Source of the DNA: Candidatus Buchananbacteria bacterium
Lineage (GTDB): Bacteria; Patescibacteriota; Patescibacteriia; 2-01-FULL-39-33
Assembly (NCBI GenBank): GCA_903888345.1
Contig: CAISTG010000055.1
Location: 1-52,692 of the forward strand
Reading direction: 5' to 3'
DNA: 52,692 nucleotides
Shown here: positions 1 through 6,866 of the stretch, one piece after another
How the letters are laid out: each line of letters begins with the position of its first letter
Numbering within the stretch: position 1 is the first letter of the stretch
The notes under the pieces: model-generated
The model's database searches: none
What the model saw: the letters and a program-made list of their open reading frames with translations, nothing else
Told to the model about the DNA's origin: nothing
Made by a program: the position numbers and the translations under genes

Positions 1-133
1 CGACCTGACGATACCATCTGAACCTTATTTCTTGAGGGGCGCTAAGCTTTGATCCTGGCATATATTTTGCTAAGTTTAGGTGAGTTAACAGTGTCACCCT
101 TATCTTACCAAAATGTCACCCTTTGATGTTAAC
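1..133 (-). mobile_element. End of an IS481-like insertion sequence (left edge)
   Basis: Two direct copies of TGTCACCCTT lie at 92-101 and 114-123, and the outer one continues into GTTAAC at 133. The same outward-reading end, TGTCACCCTT followed by TGTTAAC, closes the transposase fragment at the other edge of the window. This is seen directly. I infer that the end of a related element lies here, with its body left of position 1. A possible ATG at 15-17 on the minus strand could start its transposase, but only five codons are visible. No other gene is seen in 1-140. Confidence 0.45.
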
Positions 134-144
134 TGTACATACAA

Positions 145-173
145 TTGACAATCATTCATTAGTGTGATATATA
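145..173 (+). promoter_or_regulatory. Promoter of the 172-aa membrane protein gene
   Basis: TTGACA at 145-150, a 17-nt spacer, then TATATA at 168-173 preceded by the extended -10 TG at 165-166. The start codon follows at 230, leaving a leader of about 50 nt with a TCCTTTA motif at 186-192. Confidence 0.75.
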
Positions 174-229
174 TAATAATTGTTGTCCTTTACCATCAGT
201 CAATCGGGCACCGCCCAAAGGAGCAAAAC

Positions 230-748
230 ATGCTTAGCACAGCGACTTACTTTTTTTTGATCTCGGTTATTGCCGGCATTTTGGGACTCATGGCTATTTA
301 CTGGACTTCGAAAAAACCAAATTCTACAATTGCTTTCCTGGTTTGCGTCACTCTATGCACTATTTCATTTTTGAGTCTTTGTGTGCCAATCTGGAGTTTC
401 TTGCATAATGACATGAAAACAAGTATGAAGGAATTCGAGTTCGAGCAAAATGAACTTAGAACTCAATGGGTCAACGAAGCTCGGTCATTAACCGCCTATG
501 TCTGCGGTCAAAGCATCGATGGCGCTGAAGCTTGGTGGCCACCCTATACTCAGGATCAAGCGCTAAAGCACATTCTCAATCATCGCGATATCTTTGCTCC
601 GGCAATCGCCAGCATTGATGTTTATATTTTCAAGAATACTGATCGGCAAAAGCTGAGTACTGAACAATGGTACTATATAAACTCCTGGTGGCATAAAACC
701 GGAAAAGTAAAATTATCCGCGCCATTCTGTATGCAACTTCGTGATTAA
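230..748 (+). CDS. Hypothetical membrane protein, 172 aa
   Basis: I do not recognise the family. An in-frame ATG exists at 164, but it lies inside the promoter; the ATG at 230 has a clear AAAGGAG ribosome site at 217-223 and is preferred. The protein has two N-terminal membrane segments (about residues 5-22 and 32-55), a charged helix rich in Glu, and a soluble C-terminal part with a Trp-rich stretch (AWWPPYTQ, then WYYINSWW). Topology and the Trp pair resemble the protein at 29843-30325, which may be a distant relative. It is a single-gene unit with its own promoter and terminator. Confidence 0.7.
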   Translation: MLSTATYFFLISVIAGILGLMAIYWTSKKPNSTIAFLVCVTLCTISFLSLCVPIWSFLHNDMKTSMKEFEFEQNELRTQWVNEARSLTAYVCGQSIDGAEAWWPPYTQDQALKHILNHRDIFAPAIASIDVYIFKNTDRQKLSTEQWYYINSWWHKTGKVKLSAPFCMQLRD

Positions 749-757
749 CAGCCTACT

Positions 758-788
758 CCGGTACACTTAAACGTATACCGGTTTTTTT
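758..788 (+). terminator. Intrinsic terminator
   Basis: Stem CCGGTA (758-763) with TACCGG (776-781), followed by seven T. It ends the 230-748 gene and faces the end of the hydrogenase operon. Confidence 0.7.
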
Positions 789-799
789 ATTCTATAATA

Positions 800-1054
800 T
801 CAATCTCCCTCAATCTCTTTTAAAACCCAATCATTCCCAGATGACTCTACAATCGATATTTCTAGACCGCTGGCGATGTCGCCTTCAGCTAGCATCTTGA
901 TGTTGAACTCTAAATTTTCAGGCTGCACTGTTTCACCGTGTTCAATTATAGAACCCAGCTCGATAATTGCCTTAGTAACTTTTTGCAATTCGTGGTTTTC
1001 CGCCTCTTTGAGAATCGCCCGATAAATCAGATCGGCCACATGGAAATCATGCAT
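800..1054 (-). CDS. hypA: HypA-like nickel chaperone lacking the zinc domain
   Basis: HypA delivers nickel to [NiFe] hydrogenase; its nickel is bound by the N-terminal Met-His. Here the protein starts MHD and keeps the HypA pattern of an alpha/beta domain (VTKAIIELGS, then a PENLEF segment, MLAEGDIASGLE, and an EISIVE strand). At 84 aa it is about 30 residues shorter than usual and has no CxxC pair, so the zinc domain is absent. It is the last gene of the hydrogenase operon, 8 nt after the methyltransferase gene, which supports the assignment. Residue 3 is Asp where Glu is usual. HypB, which normally partners HypA, is not in this window. Confidence 0.7.
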   Translation of the reverse strand: MHDFHVADLIYRAILKEAENHELQKVTKAIIELGSIIEHGETVQPENLEFNIKMLAEGDIASGLEISIVESSGNDWVLKEIEGD

Positions 1055-1062
1055 AATATTAA

Positions 1063-1623
1063 TTAAAATTTATAAACAAAAGCATAATAATCGCGCTTCG
1101 CGTCTAAGGTTATTTTATTAACATAACTAATTTCTGGCAAGGGACAACCCTTGACGATAACCATGGCGCCTGGCTTTAATTCGTGTTTTAATTTCTGTGC
1201 CACGCGTCCCAATAACGGCGGAACCAGATAGACATAGACAAAATCAGCATCACTTAAATCAGCTCGAAAAAAGTTTTTGAAATAAACCCGAGCCAAACCG
1301 CGACCCTGAAACCATGATTTGATTAATGCTTGCAGAAACGGAAAAAGCGACAATTCATAACCCACGCATTTTTTGGGCTCAAACTGGGCCGCTGCCATCA
1401 AAAAATTTCCGCCACCACAACCGATGTCATAAATTACCGACTCCGAATTAATCCGAAATTGTGAAAAGATTGCATTAAAATGCTGCCGCTCGGTTTGAAC
1501 TGGTGGAACTTGAGTGACAAATAAAATAAACAAAATGTTAACTACCACATAAATAGAAACCACTGCGGTAACAACAACTGTCAAGCCCAAAATTACCAAA
1601 ACCAAATAATAAATAATAATCAT
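1063..1623 (-). CDS. Membrane-anchored class I SAM methyltransferase
   Basis: 186 aa. One or two hydrophobic N-terminal segments (residues 2-38) are followed by a Rossmann methyltransferase domain with the SAM loop DIGCGGGNF (near residue 67) and a later strand with the DADFVYVYLVP motif. This layout resembles the small membrane-anchored lysine methyltransferases of the FAM173 type, but the substrate is unknown. It lies 9 nt after the hydrogenase large-subunit stop. A second gene of the same layout lies in the same operon at 5149-5661. Whether it modifies the hydrogenase or is merely co-transcribed cannot be told. Confidence 0.75.
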   Translation of the reverse strand: MIIIYYLVLVILGLTVVVTAVVSIYVVVNILFILFVTQVPPVQTERQHFNAIFSQFRINSESVIYDIGCGGGNFLMAAAQFEPKKCVGYELSLFPFLQALIKSWFQGRGLARVYFKNFFRADLSDADFVYVYLVPPLLGRVAQKLKHELKPGAMVIVKGCPLPEISYVNKITLDAKRDYYAFVYKF

Positions 1624-1632
1624 AGTTTAAAA

Positions 1633-2931
1633 TTAATGCGTGGCACAAGAAATACACGGATCATAAGCGCGAATTAAGGCTCGAATTTTAATAGCCCGCT
1701 TCGCCTCCGGCAAGTCCATGACATTAGGCAAGTAGGCCAATAAATCATCTTCTAAATTTTTTAAAAAGGAAACGGTTGGCGTAATAATCTGACAATCAGC
1801 AATTATTCCGTCACGATTAATCCGATAGCCATGATACAATGTTCCCCGAGGCGCTTCCACAGCAGCGCAGCCATAACTTTCCTGACCCCGCGGATTAGCT
1901 TCGGCGATGAGTGCCAATTCCGCCGCCGGATTAACTTCCGGTCGCAAACTAACCCTTAAATCTCGCAGTAATAGCTCAGCCTCTTCCAAGCAATGGATAA
2001 TTTCAATGGCCTGAGCCACAATATTTTTAAAAGTATTATATTCCGGCAATTGCCAGTTTAAGCCCTTAAAAACACCCGCCGCTAGTGGCCGCAAATACCG
2101 ATGATTGATATTAAGGCGAGCCAACGCCCCCACCATAAACGGTTGACCGTCTAATTCAGCTGACTTAGCGGCACGATAAGGTTCTTCAATTTCTTTAATA
2201 CTCTTAGTAAATTTAGTTGCGGCAATAATCTTCTCGCTTCCATCTGCCTGCAATAACTTTAAATGCCCATCATAAAACGGATAGGTTTTACCGTCATAGA
2301 GCGCCACAAACTGGGTCGGGCGAGAAAATTTTGGTAGCTTCACTTTAAGCACCATATTGACAACTGCTAAAGCTTTTTTTAAAGCCTGAGGATAACGATT
2401 TAACAAATTATCTAATTCGGCCACCTCCGGCAGCACTTTAAAGCCACCGACTTCACAAGCAATTGGATGAACCGCCCGGCCGCCAACAACCTCAATTATT
2501 TTTAGTGCCCACTCACGCAATTCCATCGCCGCACTAGTTTCTTTTTTGTGCTGGCTAATAAACTTGAGATCATCGGTAATATCAAAAAAATCCGGCAATG
2601 ACAAGAAAAATAAATGTAAGGCATGACTATGAATCATTTGCGCCATCAGCATGAGTTTCCGCAACTTTATCGTTTGCGCTGATGGTTGAATTTCAAAAGC
2701 AGTTTCAATCGCTTTAATCGAACAAATTTTATGGACCACCGGACAAATACCGCAAATTCGCGAAGTAATAATTGGAGCCTCATAAAAATTTCGGCCGACC
2801 AAAATTCCCTCGATCAATCTCGCACCTTCCGTGGTCATCATTTTGGCCGACTTAACATCGCCACGTAAAATCTCGGCGACGAAATCGCTGTGGCCTTCCA
2901 TTTTACCAATATGATTGACTTGTATTTTCAT
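1633..2931 (-). CDS. hydA: Group 3b [NiFe] hydrogenase large (alpha) subunit
   Basis: 432 aa, normal length for the family. It carries the NiFe active site. Motif L1 is RICGICPVVH with Cys60, Cys63 and His67; motif L2 is DPCISCATH with Cys426, Cys429 and His432. The Glu of the N-terminal EGH motif is present. The alpha-beta-gamma-delta subunit set in one operon points to the soluble NADP-linked (sulfhydrogenase-type) group 3b. The protein ends exactly at the L2 His: there is no C-terminal peptide for a maturation endopeptidase to remove, and no such protease is encoded nearby. Gap to the small-subunit gene is 8 nt. Confidence 0.95.
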   Translation of the reverse strand: MKIQVNHIGKMEGHSDFVAEILRGDVKSAKMMTTEGARLIEGILVGRNFYEAPIITSRICGICPVVHKICSIKAIETAFEIQPSAQTIKLRKLMLMAQMIHSHALHLFFLSLPDFFDITDDLKFISQHKKETSAAMELREWALKIIEVVGGRAVHPIACEVGGFKVLPEVAELDNLLNRYPQALKKALAVVNMVLKVKLPKFSRPTQFVALYDGKTYPFYDGHLKLLQADGSEKIIAATKFTKSIKEIEEPYRAAKSAELDGQPFMVGALARLNINHRYLRPLAAGVFKGLNWQLPEYNTFKNIVAQAIEIIHCLEEAELLLRDLRVSLRPEVNPAAELALIAEANPRGQESYGCAAVEAPRGTLYHGYRINRDGIIADCQIITPTVSFLKNLEDDLLAYLPNVMDLPEAKRAIKIRALIRAYDPCISCATH

Positions 2932-2939
2932 AATTTAAC

Positions 2940-3719
2940 TTATTTTTTCTTTGGCGGGACAATCAGCGCTTTATTAATACTGTCGCGCGCACCAAAAATT
3001 TCCAAGACATGATTAATTTCCTGCTCCGTAAAATTTTGCTCGAGGTGAGCTAACAAATTCTTAACTGCCGCACCTTCAAATAACCCGCGACAACCCCAGC
3101 AAGCCTGCTTGCTTTTTAGGCAGACAGCATGGCAACCGCCCAAAGTAATCGGACCAAGACAAATTTGACCTTGTTGCAATAAACAGTCATAGCCATTATT
3201 CTGACATTCATGACAAACAGGATTTTGTGGCAATTTCGGCCGGCGGTTATTTATTAATTGCTGTAGCACCTCCATTAATTCATCACCCGTAACTGGACAG
3301 CCCGGAATAACGAAATCCACCTTAACAAAATTTTCAACCTCTTTAATGTCAGGATTTTCTACCCGCAACTGATTCTTATAGACATATTTGATGGTTTTCT
3401 TTTTCAAGCCATAATTCTTTAATTCCCAAACTCCTCCCAGGGCAGCACAATTCCCCAAAACCACCAGTAACTTCGAACGCTGGCGCATCTCCCTCAATAG
3501 CTTTAGATTTTCTTTAGTGACCGGATTACCCTCAATCAAACAGAGATCGTACTTAATATCCAGCATTGGCTTATCTTCAATCAAACGGAACTCATCAACC
3601 TCGAAATGCTGGAGTAAATCCAAAAATTTCTGGCCTTGATCCAACAAAACAAACTGGCAGCCTTCGCAGGAAGTCAGTCCAATAATCGCTAATCGTTTCT
3701 TTTTTATTTTAGCCCTCAT
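2940..3719 (-). CDS. hydD: Group 3b [NiFe] hydrogenase small (delta) subunit
   Basis: 259 aa. The small subunit carries iron-sulfur clusters that move electrons from the NiFe site. Cluster ligands are visible: TSCEGC (Cys18, Cys21), GNCAALGG, PGCPV, then a Cys-rich C-terminal part with CHEC, a single Cys, ICLGP, GGCHAVC and CWGC. No Tat signal is present, which fits a cytoplasmic enzyme. The ATG overlaps the stop of the HypC-HydE gene by 4 nt (ATGA type), so the two are translationally coupled. Confidence 0.94.
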   Translation of the reverse strand: MRAKIKKKRLAIIGLTSCEGCQFVLLDQGQKFLDLLQHFEVDEFRLIEDKPMLDIKYDLCLIEGNPVTKENLKLLREMRQRSKLLVVLGNCAALGGVWELKNYGLKKKTIKYVYKNQLRVENPDIKEVENFVKVDFVIPGCPVTGDELMEVLQQLINNRRPKLPQNPVCHECQNNGYDCLLQQGQICLGPITLGGCHAVCLKSKQACWGCRGLFEGAAVKNLLAHLEQNFTEQEINHVLEIFGARDSINKALIVPPKKK

Positions 3720-4981
3720 ATTAATATTTTAAGTTCACGTTCCATCATTTCGTAACTTAGCTCGCCCTTAAACAGCGCCCAGCGTTCATATTTTTTTTCA
3801 CTATCATAAAACTTGTCATCATAAATTTGGTAACTGCGCCGATAAGCTTCCGGCGTTAAATTAAACATTACGGAATTAGCGCCAGCTAGAAAGCATTTTT
3901 GGCGTGCCGCTTCTCCCCCGCCCAACGTTTCCATGGCGGTAGTAACCGGTATGCGCGCCGTTGGCAGTAATAATCTACAAGTGGCAATAAATTTGAGCAC
4001 CTGCTCAAAAATAATTGCCGGCGCTGTCGCTAAGGGAGTATTTGAACTCGGCACCAAGGGACCAAACGAGGGCATGAAAGTATCGAATTCTTTCAGTAAC
4101 CACAGATCATTAGCCAAATCTTCGACGGTCTGATCGGGTAAACCCAGGATACAACCGGTTGAGATAACAAAGCCTAAGTCTTTCATGGCTCGCAAATGAT
4201 CTAAGCGATCAGCCAAACCCTTGGCCGGATGTAACTTCTCGTAAAGTTCTGCATTGGAAGTTTCAAAGCGATATAAAACACCATTAACTCCGGCAGCTTT
4301 TAATTGCTCATAATCAGCGCGACTACGATCGCCGATACTCAGGTACAAAAACAAACGGCACTGCTTTTTTATTTCTTTAACGATTTCGACTAACTTATCT
4401 ATCGTATACCAATCGTCTTCACCGGACTGTAAAACCAGCAATTTATAACCTTTATCATTAACCGCGCTAACGGCAGTTTGAATTATTTCTTCCGGCGACA
4501 TCCGATACAACTGCTTACACTGATTGGATTTTCGTAAACCGCAATAATGGCAATCATTCTTGCAGTAGTTCGAAAATTCAATAATACCATGAATGCAAAT
4601 ATGGTTTTTGATGCTCGCTAAACGAACCACATTAGCCTCGGAATACAGTGCTAACAGATCTGCTTCTGTTGATAGTGATAATAATTCTTGTAAGTCAGCT
4701 TTAGTTAACGCGGAATTAGCGGCGCGTTCGAAGATCTCTTTTAATTCTGATCGGATTTCTGCCGCTACTGTTCGCGGATAACTGGTCAATAAATCTTCAA
4801 TTTCCTGAGCTTCTTCGGCCGATATTTTCTTGATCAAATAATCACCCGTAAACAACACAAAATCTCCGGGAGATAACGACTCTGCCGTACCGACTTTAAC
4901 CACCTGTTGTTGTCCATTATAGTCGATTTCAGCCAACAAACCGTTGACTGCTTTAACTTGGGCCGGCAGAGTTAAACACAT
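3716..4981 (-). CDS. HypC-HydE fusion: hydrogenase maturation chaperone joined to radical SAM protein
   Basis: 421 aa. Residues 1 to about 65 are a HypC domain: it begins MCLTLPAQV, giving the essential Cys2, and ends with GDYLIKKIS. HypC carries the Fe(CN)2CO group during [NiFe] maturation. Residues about 75-421 match HydE, a radical SAM enzyme of [FeFe] hydrogenase maturation: the 4Fe-4S motif CKNDCHYC uses Cys140, Cys144 and Cys147, and typical stretches EFSNYC, VLQSGED, ILGLPDQT and PVTTAMETLGGG follow. Finding HydE attached to HypC in a [NiFe] operon is unexpected. Both halves look intact. No HydG (tyrosine lyase type), HydF, HypD, HypE or HypF is in the window. Confidence 0.9.
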   Translation of the reverse strand: MCLTLPAQVKAVNGLLAEIDYNGQQQVVKVGTAESLSPGDFVLFTGDYLIKKISAEEAQEIEDLLTSYPRTVAAEIRSELKEIFERAANSALTKADLQELLSLSTEADLLALYSEANVVRLASIKNHICIHGIIEFSNYCKNDCHYCGLRKSNQCKQLYRMSPEEIIQTAVSAVNDKGYKLLVLQSGEDDWYTIDKLVEIVKEIKKQCRLFLYLSIGDRSRADYEQLKAAGVNGVLYRFETSNAELYEKLHPAKGLADRLDHLRAMKDLGFVISTGCILGLPDQTVEDLANDLWLLKEFDTFMPSFGPLVPSSNTPLATAPAIIFEQVLKFIATCRLLLPTARIPVTTAMETLGGGEAARQKCFLAGANSVMFNLTPEAYRRSYQIYDDKFYDSEKKYERWALFKGELSYEMMERELKILI

Positions 4982-4986
4982 ACCTC

Positions 4987-5130
4987 TTACATTTTTTTCT
5001 TATAGATCATTAAGACACCAATGACAATCAAAACGATCGGCCAAATAATATCCCAATTTACCATGGCTAAAATGCCAAGACTTTTGAGCAAAAAGATTGC
5101 TCCGACAATGATGAGGGCGTAAGCCAACAT
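4987..5130 (-). CDS. Small membrane protein, 47 aa
   Basis: A short frame from ATG at 5130 to TAA at 4987, sitting in the only gap of the hydrogenase operon. It predicts two hydrophobic helices (LAYALIIVGAIFLLKSLGIL and a second with WDIIWPIVLIVIGVLMIY) and a KKK end. The pattern resembles small two-helix membrane domains such as DUF5668, but the match is by eye only. Its stop lies 5 nt before the HypC-HydE start codon. Confidence 0.55.
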   Translation of the reverse strand: MLAYALIIVGAIFLLKSLGILAMVNWDIIWPIVLIVIGVLMIYKKKM

Positions 5131-5148
5131 ACGTTTGTTATTTATTAA

Positions 5149-5661
5149 TTAAACTTGATACAAATACATCGGCAAGTCCTTATCGGTGGGCTTGTCTTCT
5201 TTGACTAAATGATCTTTCCAGTCGGTCATATCCCAACAACCAACCACGACACGAGTCCCCGGCTTCAATTCTTTCTTGAATTTTGCTAACAAGCGTTTAT
5301 AGCTTTTGTCTTGCAAAAAAACAAAGACAACATCAGCGCCACTCAGATCATAATTAAATAAATCACCATACAAAATTGCTGCGCCTTTTTTAAAGATACT
5401 TTTGATCCAGGCATAGAAATACGGCAAGACGAAAATTTCAATACCAATTGCTTCTGCGCCCTGATTAGCGGCTTCAAAAACTAACCGGCCATCACCACAG
5501 CCCAAATCATAAACGCGTTCACCTGGCTTAATCGCCGCCAAAGCGACCATCCGGCCAACATCTTTGCGTTTGGTTGGCAACCAAGGAGCGGCAGAAATAG
5601 CACCATAAACAGCGGTGCCTAAAATTAAGAAGACTAGAAGATAAAGTAAGGTGGACATCAT
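5149..5661 (-). CDS. Membrane-anchored class I SAM methyltransferase (second copy)
   Basis: 170 aa from the ATG at 5661; an ATG two codons... immediately downstream (5658) is also possible, and a TTG at 5667 is less likely. A hydrophobic N-terminal helix is followed by the SAM loop DLGCGDGRL and a GADVVFVFLQDKSYKRL segment. It shares the whole layout, including the PGTRVVVG strand, with the methyltransferase at 1063-1623, so they are probably paralogues, about 30-40 percent alike by eye in the core. Substrate unknown; membrane lysine methyltransferase is the closest known type. Confidence 0.75.
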   Translation of the reverse strand: MMSTLLYLLVFLILGTAVYGAISAAPWLPTKRKDVGRMVALAAIKPGERVYDLGCGDGRLVFEAANQGAEAIGIEIFVLPYFYAWIKSIFKKGAAILYGDLFNYDLSGADVVFVFLQDKSYKRLLAKFKKELKPGTRVVVGCWDMTDWKDHLVKEDKPTDKDLPMYLYQV

Positions 5662-5682
5662 AATCAAATATTATTAATTGAT

Positions 5683-6504
5683 TTAAATTGCATTGGGGAT
5701 ATCTTTAAGTTGTGCATAAGAAAACACTGGGCCATCCTTACAGACATAATAGCGTCCGATAGCACAATGCTGGCAAACACCGTGACCACAATACATTTTG
5801 CGTTCCAGAGATAACCAAATATTTTCCGGCTTAACTTTTTTATTTAATAATTCTTTAATAACAAACTTATACATAATAGGCGGACCGACCAAAACAACAG
5901 CCGAATCAGAATTAATTTCATGCTTTTTGATTAATTCAGTCACTAAACCCTTCTCACCTTTCCATTTAGCGGATGGCAGATCTAAAATAATACCAAATTC
6001 CGCCTGACGATTCCACTTCGCATATTCTTGTTTAAATAGCAGGGTATTTTCATTCTGACAGCCATAAAAAATCTGTAACTTAGGCGTTTTTAAGCGACCC
6101 TCCATAAAATCAACAATCAATGGTCGTAGTGGCACAAACCCACAGCCACCACCGATTAAAATTAAATTTTTAGCACCAATTGCTCCTAAATCAAAGCCAT
6201 TGCCAAAAGGTCCCCGCACATAAACTTCGTCCCCCACCTGAAGCTGATTTAATTGATGCGTTAACTGACCGACATCACGAATGGCGAGTTCAAAATATTT
6301 GGCCGCATAAAACGGCGAAGAACAAATACTAATCGGACATTCACCATATCCTGCCAAGCCGATTTGCATAAATTGCCCGGCCAAAAAATCAAACTTTTTT
6401 TGATCCTTAAGTTCCTTAAACCGAAATCTAATCAATTTAGTATCAATTGATTCTTGTGAGACAGCCACGACTACCGCTAATTTTGGTTTATAAACGTTAA
6501 TCAT
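5683..6504 (-). CDS. hydG: Group 3b hydrogenase gamma subunit: FAD/NAD(P)-binding oxidoreductase
   Basis: 273 aa. It passes electrons between the hydrogenase clusters and NAD(P). A ferredoxin-reductase-like FAD domain (AGQFMQIGLAG) is followed by an NAD(P) domain with LILIGGGCGFVPLRP and by a C-terminal [2Fe-2S] site of the PyrK type with Cys239, Cys244, Cys247 and Cys255 (MYCGHGVCQHC and YVCKDGPVF). The start at 6504 is one nucleotide after the stop of the preceding gene; an upstream in-frame extension to 6567 would overlap that gene and lacks family similarity. The symbol hydG here means the sulfhydrogenase gamma subunit, not the [FeFe] tyrosine lyase. Confidence 0.92.
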   Translation of the reverse strand: MINVYKPKLAVVVAVSQESIDTKLIRFRFKELKDQKKFDFLAGQFMQIGLAGYGECPISICSSPFYAAKYFELAIRDVGQLTHQLNQLQVGDEVYVRGPFGNGFDLGAIGAKNLILIGGGCGFVPLRPLIVDFMEGRLKTPKLQIFYGCQNENTLLFKQEYAKWNRQAEFGIILDLPSAKWKGEKGLVTELIKKHEINSDSAVVLVGPPIMYKFVIKELLNKKVKPENIWLSLERKMYCGHGVCQHCAIGRYYVCKDGPVFSYAQLKDIPNAI

Positions 6505-6505
6505 T

Positions 6506-6859
6506 TTATTTACAATCTTTAGTACAATTACATTTATTTTCCCATTCTTCACATTTACCATTGCCACAGTTTGAACAAATGCTTGCTGACCCCATTAAGG
6601 GCACACACCCATCATCGTCAGCCATATCGTCGTGCGGGGAATACTGTAACCCACCTGAAATACCGACCAATCCAGAACAACATTCACCGAAGCGACCATC
6701 TGGGCCAAGAGAAGCATTTTCAAACGCCTCGCCGGCCTTTATACAGCCATTCAAACTAGATTCCTCTGTTGGTTTATACGAATATATAACAGCAAAAATT
6801 ACCAAAATAATTACCAATAGGCCGGCAAAACTACAAAATACTACATTTATTTTTTTCAT
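6506..6859 (-). CDS. Cys-rich exported or membrane-anchored small protein
   Basis: 117 aa. Residues 8-27 form a signal or anchor helix. The rest is predicted outside and holds about 13 cysteines, ending in the calcium/disulfide-like pattern CGNGKCEEWENKCNCTKDC, a motif (CGNGxCExxENxxxCxxDC) often found in surface proteins of uncultivated bacteria and archaea. It lies inside the hydrogenase operon, 7 nt after the beta-subunit gene and 1 nt before the gamma-subunit gene, so it is certainly co-transcribed. A cytoplasmic hydrogenase has no known need for such a protein; its role is unknown. Confidence 0.75.
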   Translation of the reverse strand: MKKINVVFCSFAGLLVIILVIFAVIYSYKPTEESSLNGCIKAGEAFENASLGPDGRFGECCSGLVGISGGLQYSPHDDMADDDGCVPLMGSASICSNCGNGKCEEWENKCNCTKDCK

Positions 6860-6866
6860 ACACTTA

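Noticed and set aside
92-123. Direct repeats TGTCACCCTT as a CRISPR remnant
   Set aside because: Only two short copies 22 bp apart, no cas genes; the same sequence occurs in the transposase-bearing element end at the other edge, so transposase binding sites explain it.
6505-6567. N-terminal extension of the hydrogenase gamma subunit to 6567
   Set aside because: It would overlap the end of the Cys-rich gene, and the added residues show no similarity to the FAD domain.
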